From Mucilaginibacter aurantiaciroseus (GTDB lineage Bacteria; Bacteroidota; Bacteroidia; Sphingobacteriales; Sphingobacteriaceae), in assembly GCF_024055595.1 (NCBI RefSeq), contig NZ_JAMXOF010000001.1:1550001-1614000 (forward strand): a stretch of DNA of 64,000 nucleotides, read 5' to 3'. Below are positions 26,712 through 34,244 of the stretch, piece by piece (positions within the stretch are counted from its first letter, which is position 1; each line of letters begins with the position of its first letter). The position numbers were made by a program, and so were the translations under genes. The notes beneath the pieces are model-generated. The model did no database searches. It saw only the letters and a program-made list of their open reading frames with translations, and had not been told where the DNA came from.

Positions 26712-27858
26712 TTCAAACATAAAATTCATTAAACTTATAATGTGCCTGATACTTGTATCGGGCACATTGATGTCGTTTGGGCAGGTTACCCCGGTCGTTA
26801 AACCCGTGCCGCCTACCATACCAGTTGTACCTGTATTACTAAGCACACAAAAAATTGGGATAGCAGGACTGGCGCACGACCATGTGCACAACATCCTTGG
26901 CGATTACCGCGACGGCAAAGTGCTTATTGTAGGTATAGCCGAGGCCGATAAACAGTTGCGTGCCCGTTACCAGAAGCAATATAACCTACCCGATTCTATC
27001 TTTTTTGATGACCTTAAGAAAATGGTTACCGCCAAAAAGCCTGACGTGGTTTTAGGGTACAACCCGGTTGCAAAACACATTGATATTGTGGAGGTTTGCG
27101 CCCCGTTGGGCATATCTGTAATGGTAGAAAAACCATTGGCAGCTACCCTTGCACAAGCCATCCGTATGGAGTTTTTAGCTTTAAAATACTACATTAAGCT
27201 TATGACCAATTACGAAACTACCTGGTATCCATCTTACCAGCATGTGTACAATTTGGCCGCCAAGGATAGCCTCGGGCAGATCCGCAAGATGGTAGTGCAT
27301 GATGGCCACCAGGGGCCAAAAGAGATCGGTTGCAGCAAGGACTTCACCAACTGGCTTACCGACCCTGAACTGAACGGTGCGGGTGCCCTTAACGATTTTG
27401 GCTGCTACGGCGCCAACCTGATGACCTGGTTGATGAATGGCCAGAAACCTATAGCGATTACGGCTGTTGCCCGCCATTTTAAGTTACAGACTTACCCAAA
27501 AGTGGAGGATGACGCTACAATCATTGTAGAATACCCTACCGCAACAGGTATTATCGAAGCATCCTGGAACTGGCCCTTCTCAATTAAAGATTTGGAAGTG
27601 TTTGGGGATGAGGGATATATGCACGCGTTAGACAAGGATAACGTAACCACCCGCATCGACAAAAAACCGATGACCACCATTATTGCCCCGCCATTGTTGG
27701 CACCAAATGACCACCCTATCTCGTACCTGCAACAGGTTGTAAACGACAGGCAAAGGGGTATTGCCGATAGATCGTCACTTAAATATAACATGATAGTGAT
27801 GCAGATACTGGATGCCGCCAAGCGGTCTATAGCAGAAAATAAACGGATAGTACTTTAG
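26701..27858 (+). CDS. Exported Gfo/Idh/MocA-family oxidoreductase-like protein
   Basis: From ATG 26701, which overlaps the GH92 stop by 11 bases, the 385-residue protein has a signal-like start (IKFIKLIMCLILVSGTLMSFGQ) and a proline-rich linker (PVVKPVPPTIPVVPV). The Gfo/Idh fold then begins at KIGIAGLAHDHVHNILGDY. Family marks are the VMVEKPLA motif at about 142–149 and a C-terminal substrate domain (NDFGCYGANLMTWLMNG). The dinucleotide loop reads G-L-A-H-D-H rather than GxGxxG, as in some Bacteroidota relatives. Export without a twin-arginine motif is unusual for a nucleotide-dependent enzyme. It may act on a sugar freed by the mannosidase; substrate unknown. Confidence 0.85.
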   Translation: MRSNSNIKFIKLIMCLILVSGTLMSFGQVTPVVKPVPPTIPVVPVLLSTQKIGIAGLAHDHVHNILGDYRDGKVLIVGIAEADKQLRARYQKQYNLPDSIFFDDLKKMVTAKKPDVVLGYNPVAKHIDIVEVCAPLGISVMVEKPLAATLAQAIRMEFLALKYYIKLMTNYETTWYPSYQHVYNLAAKDSLGQIRKMVVHDGHQGPKEIGCSKDFTNWLTDPELNGAGALNDFGCYGANLMTWLMNGQKPIAITAVARHFKLQTYPKVEDDATIIVEYPTATGIIEASWNWPFSIKDLEVFGDEGYMHALDKDNVTTRIDKKPMTTIIAPPLLAPNDHPISYLQQVVNDRQRGIADRSSLKYNMIVMQILDAAKRSIAENKRIVL

Positions 27859-27867
27859 TACTATCCG
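27844..27867 (+). other. Perfect hairpin containing the stop codon of the oxidoreductase gene
   Basis: CGGATAGTAC and GTACTATCCG form a 10-base perfect stem with loop TTTA; the TAG stop spans loop and stem. A terminator follows 9 bases later, giving two tandem hairpins. Confidence 0.6.
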
Positions 27868-27876
27868 CAAAAAATT

Positions 27877-27903
27877 AAAGCCCGCAAATAGCGGGCTTTT
27901 TTG
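27877..27903 (+). terminator. Terminator after the oxidoreductase gene
   Basis: A 9-base stem AAAGCCCGC/GCGGGCTTT with a 5-base loop is followed by a T-run. Confidence 0.88.
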
Positions 27904-28060
27904 ATTTTAGCGGTAGAAATGACGACTTTTTTTCGCCCTTTTTTCACCAAAAAACGACCTTGGTTTTCCAAAATTGATATCGAAATAAAATTTATTAACA
28001 GTTAATACATCCCTTTTAGATTTATACTAATTTAGCGGTTCAAAAATCATCCTCCGTAAT

Positions 28061-28972
28061 ATGTTAAAGCAACTTTCGGCAGTATTGCCACTTGTACTTT
28101 TTGGCATGGTAGCATGCCAGTCTAAACCAACATCGACAGACAAGGCCTCTGCAGACAGCGCTAAAACGGCAACCCAAGAAACTTCATCGCCCGTAGCAAA
28201 ACTGGCTACCGGCCCTATTGATAAAGCCGCTGTTTTGGCCCGCAAGCAGGTACCAATTGTTTGCTACCACCAAATTCGCGACTGGAAGGCTACCGACTCT
28301 AAAAACGCTAAAGACTACATTGTACAAATTGCCGCTTTTAAAGAGCACATGAAAATGCTGGCCGACAGCGGTTACCACACCATACTGCCCGATCAGTTGT
28401 ACAACTACCTGGTTGCAGGCGCGCCGTTGCCTAAAAAACCCATCATGTTAACATTTGATGATACCGATCTTGACCAGTTTACCATCGCCGCTCCCGAAAT
28501 GAAGAAATACGGTTTTAAAGGCGTTTTCTTTGTGATGACGGTATCAATAGGCCGCCCGCACTATATGACCACGGAGATGATCAAAAAACTGTCTGACGAT
28601 GGCAATGTAATTTCCAGCCACACTTGGGACCATCACCGTGTAGACAAATACTCGCACAATTCAAACCTGGTTATTAAAGGACTTAACGGTAAAATCACTA
28701 ACCGACCTGTTGACGACTGGGTTACCCAAATTGATAAACCAACTAAAAAGCTGGAAGAAATTACCGGTAAAAAAATCTATTACTTTGCTTACCCATTTGG
28801 CATCTGGAAAAAACCTGTATTGCCTGAACTTGATAAAAAAGGATTTAAGATGGCTTTCCAGTTAGCTGATAAACGCGACCCGGATTACCCGTTGTTGACT
28901 GTACGCCGCATATTAGATAGCGGTTACTGGAGCACTAAAACGTTTGGTAATAGCGTAAGGAATAGCTTCTAA
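28061..28972 (+). CDS. Polysaccharide deacetylase (NodB-like) lipoprotein
   Basis: The 303-residue protein has a lipoprotein signal (LVLFGMVAC, lipidated Cys19), a Ser/Thr/Ala-rich linker and a NodB-homology domain. Metal-binding motifs are TFDDTDLDQF (motif 1, about residue 130) and SSHTWDHH (motif 2 with the HxxxH pair, near 187–192); FAYPFGIWKK is motif 3. Carbohydrate esterase family 4 enzymes remove N- or O-acetyl groups from glycans or peptidoglycan. It lies after the mannosidase and oxidoreductase but behind a terminator, so its link to the mannan locus is plausible only. Confidence 0.9.
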   Translation: MLKQLSAVLPLVLFGMVACQSKPTSTDKASADSAKTATQETSSPVAKLATGPIDKAAVLARKQVPIVCYHQIRDWKATDSKNAKDYIVQIAAFKEHMKMLADSGYHTILPDQLYNYLVAGAPLPKKPIMLTFDDTDLDQFTIAAPEMKKYGFKGVFFVMTVSIGRPHYMTTEMIKKLSDDGNVISSHTWDHHRVDKYSHNSNLVIKGLNGKITNRPVDDWVTQIDKPTKKLEEITGKKIYYFAYPFGIWKKPVLPELDKKGFKMAFQLADKRDPDYPLLTVRRILDSGYWSTKTFGNSVRNSF

Positions 28973-28990
28973 TACAAAGATACGAAATTT

Positions 28991-29023
28991 AAAACCCTCT
29001 TTTGCATTGCAAAAGAGGGTTTT
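28991..29023 (+). terminator. Terminator after the deacetylase gene
   Basis: A 15-base stem (AAAACCCTCTTTTGC with its complement, 3-base loop) is followed by GTTTTT, 18 bases after the stop. Confidence 0.88.
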
Positions 29024-29054
29024 GTTTTTAAATGACAATCCTTACTTTTAAACC

Positions 29055-29525
29055 ATGACAATCACCCTACGCCCTATCCTGTTCGTACTATTGGCTACGG
29101 CCTTGGCGGCATGTAATAACAAGCCAGAAACGCCCGTGGTTAACCAAACCGAAGCATCAAAACAGATCATAGACGAGCATTTCCGCTACCTGAACGATAA
29201 AGACCTTAAAGGCTTAGTTGCACAATACGCCGACAAGGCAAAAATAACCACTACCGATTGGGATGGCGAAAGCGTTGGCCCAAAAGGTGCTGATGAAATT
29301 TTCCATCAGGTATTTTATGTATCGCCGGATGCCAAATATTTGGTTGATAATATCATCAATACCGATTCGACCGTGGTAGTGGAGTATGACGTTATTGGCC
29401 TGAAAGAAAAAGCCGGCAGCCCAATACGTTACGATCTGCGCAACGCCAGCATTTTTAAGATAAAGAGTGGTAAGATAGTTGCTGAGGCTACTTACTCAAA
29501 TTCAAAGTTATATCATAACAGGTAG
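29055..29525 (+). CDS. SnoaL/NTF2-like lipoprotein of unknown function
   Basis: The 156-residue protein starts with a lipoprotein signal (FVLLATALAAC, Cys20). The mature part (QIIDEHFRYLNDKDLKGLVAQYADKAKI, then GPKGADEIFHQVF and VVVEYDVIGLKEKAGSPIRYDLRNASIFKIKSGKIV) has the helix-then-cone layout of SnoaL-like/NTF2 polyketide-cyclase folds. Such proteins bind small molecules or act as isomerases, and the role here is unknown. It lies between terminator hairpins and is likely a single-gene unit. Confidence 0.8.
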   Translation: MTITLRPILFVLLATALAACNNKPETPVVNQTEASKQIIDEHFRYLNDKDLKGLVAQYADKAKITTTDWDGESVGPKGADEIFHQVFYVSPDAKYLVDNIINTDSTVVVEYDVIGLKEKAGSPIRYDLRNASIFKIKSGKIVAEATYSNSKLYHNR

Positions 29526-29540
29526 TAGTATCCTCCGCGC

Positions 29541-29632
29541 GTAATTGCGAGGAGCGATAGCAACGTGGCAATTTTTGACATGCTTGCCGCCTACTCTTCT
29601 ATCGAAGACCGCCACACTACGCTCGCAATAAC
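29541..29632. repeat. Intergenic inverted repeat, family A copy 1
   Basis: ATTGCGAGGAGCGATAGC at the left and GCCACACTACGCTCGCAAT at the right are inverted relatives, with an inner pair GTGGCAATTTTTGAC / CGAAGACCGCCAC. A second copy lies at 31005–31094. Confidence 0.7.
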
Positions 29633-29639
29633 GGGTACA

Positions 29640-29678
29640 AACAATAAAGCCTTTCCATTTTGAAAAGGCTTTATTGTT
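29640..29678. terminator. Bidirectional terminator between convergent genes
   Basis: A 15-base stem (AACAATAAAGCCTTT and its complement) with a 9-base loop has A- and T-rich flanks on both sides. It serves the plus-strand lipoprotein gene and the minus-strand small gene, touching the latter's stop codon. Confidence 0.85.
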
Positions 29679-29932
29679 TACAAATTTTCGCCTGCCGGGC
29701 CCTGCCCTTTATTAGAAGAGGTTTGCTCTGTTGGGTTTTCCAACTCGGGGGTATCGTTGGGGATATCTGCTGCTACAGTTTCCGGTGTAACGGTCGGGAT
29801 CTTTTTAGCAAGGTCCTTATCGTTTACATCATGTTTTAAAGTTTCGTTGTCAACATTGGCCACGTTTCCGGTTATATCGTGGTTTTGGCCCTGGCCATTG
29901 GCCCTGTCAAATCCTGCTGGTTTATTTTCCAT
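29678..29932 (-). CDS. Small hydrophilic acidic protein of unknown function
   Basis: From ATG 29932 the 84-residue protein begins MENKPAGFDRANGQGQNHD. It is rich in Asn, Asp, Glu, Thr and Pro with no hydrophobic core, so it is likely disordered. The longer frame from 29968 adds 12 residues and is less likely. Absence of cysteine, low complexity and a strong terminator suggest a real, perhaps stress-related, gene of the kind often seen in Sphingobacteriaceae. No function is assigned. Confidence 0.6.
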   Translation of the reverse strand: MENKPAGFDRANGQGQNHDITGNVANVDNETLKHDVNDKDLAKKIPTVTPETVAADIPNDTPELENPTEQTSSNKGQGPAGENL

Positions 29933-30061
29933 AGTTGTATTATTTGCATATAACCTACCAAAAGCCATACCATTATTTAAAAAGAAAATTATTTAACACA
30001 TATAAAATTATTGGCAAAGCCTGGCGCATTCAAAAACATTGCATTATAGTATCTTTACGCC

Positions 30062-30997
30062 ATGCAGCAAAACCTGTCGGCATATTCGCAACTCATAAAA
30101 ACCGAGGCCAAAAACCTGGGCTTTTTGTTTTGTGGCATAGCCAAGGCAGAATTTTTAGAGCAGGAAGCACCCCGGCTGGAGGCATGGCTGAACAAAGGCA
30201 TGCACGGCGAAATGCGCTACATGGAAAACTACTTCGATAAACGGCTCGACCCGCGTTTACTGGTAGATGGGGCTAAGTCGGTTATCTCCCTCGGGCTAAA
30301 CTATTATACCGATACCACGCAGCTGGATCCATCGGCACCCAAAATTTCCAAATACGCTTACGGTGCTGATTACCATACTGTTATTAAAGACAAGCTAAAG
30401 CAGTTATTAGAGCTTATCAACCAAAAAATTGGCGAGGTTGGCGGCCGTGCGTTTGTAGATTCGGCACCGGTATTGGATAAGGCCTGGGCAAAAAAAGCGG
30501 GCATGGGCTGGGTTGGTAAAAACAGCAACCTCATTAGCAAGCAGGCTGGTTCATTCTTCTTTTTAGCAGAGCTGATCGTAGATATTGAACTGGAGTATGA
30601 TATTGACCCCACTGCCGACCATTGCGGCACCTGCACCCGCTGTATAGACGCTTGCCCTACCGATGCCATAGTTGGCCCTTACGTGGTTGACGGCAGCAGG
30701 TGTATCTCCTACCTTACCATCGAACTCAAGAACGAGATTCCACAGGAATTTAAAGGCAAAATGGATAACTGGATGTTTGGCTGCGACATCTGCCAGGACG
30801 TTTGCCCCTGGAACCGCTTCTCGGCACTCCACAACGAACCATCATTTGCTCCCCACCCGGAACTTCATGGTTTAAAAAAAGAAGACTGGGAGGATATTAC
30901 GACCGATGTATTTCAAAAGGTTTTCAAGAACTCGGCTGTGAAACGAACGAAGTTTGAGGGGCTGACAAGGAATATTCAGTTTCTGAAAGAAATATAA
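30062..30997 (+). CDS. queG: Epoxyqueuosine reductase QueG
   Basis: The 311-residue protein has an N-terminal cobalamin-binding reductase domain ([20 protein letters not shown] region, [13 protein letters not shown]), then two 4Fe-4S clusters: [12 protein letters not shown] (Cys188, 191, 194, 198) and [11 protein letters not shown] (Cys241, 244, 248). QueG reduces epoxyqueuosine to queuosine in the wobble base of tRNAs with GUN anticodons. It lacks the HEAT-repeat C-terminus of longer versions, which is common in Bacteroidota. A TATCTTTA −7-like element ends 4 bases before the ATG. Confidence 0.95.
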   Translation: MQQNLSAYSQLIKTEAKNLGFLFCGIAKAEFLEQEAPRLEAWLNKGMHGEMRYMENYFDKRLDPRLLVDGAKSVISLGLNYYTDTTQLDPSAPKISKYAYGADYHTVIKDKLKQLLELINQKIGEVGGRAFVDSAPVLDKAWAKKAGMGWVGKNSNLISKQAGSFFFLAELIVDIELEYDIDPTADHCGTCTRCIDACPTDAIVGPYVVDGSRCISYLTIELKNEIPQEFKGKMDNWMFGCDICQDVCPWNRFSALHNEPSFAPHPELHGLKKEDWEDITTDVFQKVFKNSAVKRTKFEGLTRNIQFLKEI

Positions 30998-31004
30998 CTA
31001 TGTT

Positions 31005-31094
31005 ATTTTGAGGAGCGATAGCGACGTGGCAATCTTCGACATTTTGGTCTGCTGCTTTCTATCGAAGATTGCCACGCTATCGCTCGCAATTACG
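31005..31094. repeat. Intergenic inverted repeat, family A copy 2
   Basis: TTGAGGAGCGATAGCGACG at the left and GCCACGCTATCGCTCGCAAT at the right form a long imperfect hairpin with an inner pair GTGGCAATCTTCGA / TCGAAGATTGCCAC. It lies between convergent queG and the exonuclease gene. Confidence 0.75.
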
Positions 31095-31137
31095 CGCAAA
31101 GTTGAGGCACGCAAAAAAACTAATCTCAAACTTCCAA

Positions 31138-32154
31138 TTAATTTTTCTTAAACTTCATCGCCAGCTGTGCCAGCATATCTTCATCTACAGGTTTGGCAGG
31201 CTCTTCCTTCTTTTTAACAGGCTGGCTGTTTAGCTGCGGGCTGCTTTTGGGGCTATTGTTTTGGAATGCCGGTTTTGGTGCTTGTGGCTGGGCAGGTGTT
31301 TGTGCAGCGGCAGGTTGTGCCGGCCTATTTTGCTGGCGTTCTGCTACTCGTTTGGCGTTCCAGCGTTTATAAATTTCTTCCAGCTTACGTTTGGTATACA
31401 GCGGGAAATCGCCCTGCATCATCCACGAGTAGTAGCTTGGCTCAGCATTAAGTACATCCTCTACCCTTTTACCTTTGTGCTTGCCAAAGTTTATGGTTTC
31501 TTCACCCTGCTCATTATATACCATGCGGCCGGCAAAATCAACCGGGCGGCTCAGGTTGGTAAACTTGTGTAAGGCCTCTACATCACCCACAACGGGCGTG
31601 CTTTTAACACCTTTTTTATCTTCCCATTCCTGGTTCTCGTAACGCTCTATCTGCGCCAGCAAAACCTCCATGGTGGCGCGGGTATCAGCCTCGGCCGAGT
31701 GCGCGTTAATAATCTGTTTATCGCAATAAAACTGGTAAGCAGCCCTTAAAGTACGTTGCTCCATCTGGTGGAAAATGTTCTGTACATCCACAAAATGGCG
31801 GTTATCCAGGTCAAACTGGATGCCCGCGCGTAAAAACTCTTCCATCAGCATGGGTATGTCAAACTTGTTGGAGTTGTATCCCGCAAGGTCGCTATCGTGG
31901 ATAAATTCGGCTATTTGCTGTCCAATTTCATGAAACTGTTTCTCGTCTTTAATATGCTCATCATAAATGCCGTGCACCAACGATGATTCTAAAGGAATTG
32001 GGATGCCCGGATGTACGCGCAGGGTTAGTACATCCTCGCTGCCATCGGGGTTAAGTTTAATAACAGAGATCTCTACGATGCGGTCGGCGCCAATATTGGT
32101 ACCGGTAGTTTCCAGGTCGAAAAAGGCCAGAGGCCGTATTAATTGTAATTTCAT
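31138..32154 (-). CDS. DEDDh-family 3'-5' exonuclease with a proline/glutamine-rich tail
   Basis: The 338-residue protein has an N-terminal DnaQ-type exonuclease domain: Exo I AFFDLETTGT (Asp14, Glu16), Exo II GYNSNKFDIPML, and Exo III HSAEADTRAT, with the His of the DEDDh subgroup. After about residue 200 a small domain follows (INFGKHKGKRVEDVLNAEPSYYSWMM, DUF3820-like), then a disordered Pro/Gln/Lys-rich tail and a basic end. It probably removes nucleotides from DNA 3' ends in repair or proofreading. It is not fused to a polymerase. Bacteroidota commonly encode such stand-alone enzymes. Confidence 0.9.
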   Translation of the reverse strand: MKLQLIRPLAFFDLETTGTNIGADRIVEISVIKLNPDGSEDVLTLRVHPGIPIPLESSLVHGIYDEHIKDEKQFHEIGQQIAEFIHDSDLAGYNSNKFDIPMLMEEFLRAGIQFDLDNRHFVDVQNIFHQMEQRTLRAAYQFYCDKQIINAHSAEADTRATMEVLLAQIERYENQEWEDKKGVKSTPVVGDVEALHKFTNLSRPVDFAGRMVYNEQGEETINFGKHKGKRVEDVLNAEPSYYSWMMQGDFPLYTKRKLEEIYKRWNAKRVAERQQNRPAQPAAAQTPAQPQAPKPAFQNNSPKSSPQLNSQPVKKKEEPAKPVDEDMLAQLAMKFKKN

Positions 32155-32273
32155 TTTTGCTTATCAGTACTACAAAGGTGGTAAAACTATCAAAATTATC
32201 GGCACACTATTTTTGGTGTAAAATGTCAGGATATTTTCATATTTTCAAATCAATAAATCTCAACCTAAACTAC

Positions 32274-34244
32274 ATGAATAAATTTTTACTTAACCTGCTG
32301 GTATTCATTTCTTTTACCACGCTGGCATCTGCACAGGATTTCCCCTTCGGTAAATTCACCGTGGATGAAATGCACCTTAAAAACTACAAGAACGATACAT
32401 CCGCCCACGCCGTAGTGCTAAACGAATTCGGCTCATCCCGGATAGATATCGCCGGCGACGACCACATTAAAACCTTTTTTAAATATCACACCAAAATAAA
32501 AATACTGGATACTAAAGGTTTCGGCAAAGGCACCGTAGCTATCTCGTTCTATGATAGCCAGGATACACATGACGAAGTTATAGACGTTAAAGGTACAACC
32601 ACTTATATTGATGAAAGTGGCGGGATAAAAATTACCGAACTTGAACCATCAAAAATATACACCACAACCGAAAACAAGTATTGGAAAACGATCAAATTTG
32701 CCATGCCTAACCTGAGCGCAGGCTGTATAGTTGAATACAAATACACTAAATTACTGCAAGGTTTTGGCAGGATGCCGGCCTGGGAGTTTCAGGATGATAT
32801 CCCGAAAGTAAATTCGCAATATGAAGTGCATATCCCAGCTTTTTGGACATTTAACGCCATGATTCGCGGGCCGTTAAAACTTACTAAAAGCAAGGCCGAT
32901 GTTGAAAAAGAGTGCTTTAGCAGCCATGGTTCAAAGTGCGATTGCTCGTACTTAACATACGGCATGGCCGATATACCGGCGTTTATTAAAGAGGATTATA
33001 TGACGTCGTCAAAAAATTTCCTTTCGGCCATATATTTTAACCTGGAGGAATGGACAAACCCTTATACCAATGTTAAAAATAAAGAAACCAAAGAATGGAA
33101 GGATATAGACTACAACTTTAAACATGCCGATTACTTTGGTTCGCAAATAAAAAAGAACCTGCTAAACCCGTATATAGCCCCGGTAATAGCAGGTAAAACT
33201 ACCGAAATAGATAAAGCCGTGGCCGTCTATCGCTACATACAAAAAAACATTAAATGGAACGAGATCAATTCGCGCGGCAGCGACGGTGTTAAAAAGGCGC
33301 TTGATAAACACACCGGCGATGTGGCCGATATAAATTTAGCATTGGTAGCCGCCTTAAATTCGGCAGGGATCAAAACAGATGCGGTACTACTATCAACCCG
33401 TGTTAACGGCTTGGTAAACAGGCTTTACCCTGTAGAGAGTGAATTTAATTACGTTATTGCCAAAACCACGATAGGCACGGATACCTTTCTGCTTGATGCT
33501 ACCGACCCTACACTGCCTTTTGGTATGCTGCCTATAAAATGCCTTAACGACCAGGGGCGGGTAATGAGCCTCGATAAGCCATCGTACTGGATAGACCTTG
33601 TTGCTAAACAAACACAAAACACTGCCAGTAATTTAGAATTTACCCTACAGCCCAATGGCAAGCTTAAGGGCACCATCACCACCTACTCCATGGGTTATGC
33701 GGCCTTTAATAAACGCAAGGAGATCAAAAAATTCAATACCGTTGATGAGTATGTAGAAAACCTTGACGAGAAGCTGGTTAAGACGAAGATCTTGAAATCG
33801 ACCATTAGCAATGTAGATAGCCTGGATGTACCGTTGTGCGAAGTTTACGAGGTTGAGATTGATGTATTTGACAACCTTAACCACAACCGCATGGCGTTTA
33901 ACCCTGTTTTGTTTGAAAGGCATACCACTAACCCCTTTAAACTGCAGGAGCGCACCTACCCTGTAGACTGGGGCGTATCATCAAACGACAGGTACACCTT
34001 AACTATGCACCTGCCTGCCGGGTACGCCATTGAAAGTTCGCCGCAACCAGCCGGTGTGGCCTTACCAAACAAAGGCGGCAAGTTTTTAACAGAATTTAGT
34101 GGCGCCGGCGATACGTTCACTTACTCAAACGTGATCCAGTTCACAAAATCTGTTTACGCGCCAGAGGAGTACCCTTACCTGAAAGAATTTTACAATAAAA
34201 TAATAGCATCGGAGAAAACCGAGATAGTAATCAGGAAAAAGTGA
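32274..34244 (+). CDS. Exported DUF3857/transglutaminase-like protein lacking the catalytic cysteine
   Basis: From ATG 32274 the 656-residue protein has a signal peptide (NKFLLNLLVFISFTTLASAQ), a DUF3857 beta-domain, a transglutaminase-like core and a C-terminal DUF3858-like beta-domain. In the core, TGDVADINLALVAALNSAGI aligns with the usual GDCxDxxxLL helix, but Val stands where the nucleophilic Cys should be, so it is probably not enzymatic. The stop overlaps the start of the next, related gene (TGATG), showing translational coupling. The pair may act together in the periplasm; substrate unknown. The upstream in-frame ATG at 32157 was rejected because it precedes the signal peptide by 39 residues. 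Confidence 0.85.
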   Translation: MNKFLLNLLVFISFTTLASAQDFPFGKFTVDEMHLKNYKNDTSAHAVVLNEFGSSRIDIAGDDHIKTFFKYHTKIKILDTKGFGKGTVAISFYDSQDTHDEVIDVKGTTTYIDESGGIKITELEPSKIYTTTENKYWKTIKFAMPNLSAGCIVEYKYTKLLQGFGRMPAWEFQDDIPKVNSQYEVHIPAFWTFNAMIRGPLKLTKSKADVEKECFSSHGSKCDCSYLTYGMADIPAFIKEDYMTSSKNFLSAIYFNLEEWTNPYTNVKNKETKEWKDIDYNFKHADYFGSQIKKNLLNPYIAPVIAGKTTEIDKAVAVYRYIQKNIKWNEINSRGSDGVKKALDKHTGDVADINLALVAALNSAGIKTDAVLLSTRVNGLVNRLYPVESEFNYVIAKTTIGTDTFLLDATDPTLPFGMLPIKCLNDQGRVMSLDKPSYWIDLVAKQTQNTASNLEFTLQPNGKLKGTITTYSMGYAAFNKRKEIKKFNTVDEYVENLDEKLVKTKILKSTISNVDSLDVPLCEVYEVEIDVFDNLNHNRMAFNPVLFERHTTNPFKLQERTYPVDWGVSSNDRYTLTMHLPAGYAIESSPQPAGVALPNKGGKFLTEFSGAGDTFTYSNVIQFTKSVYAPEEYPYLKEFYNKIIASEKTEIVIRKK

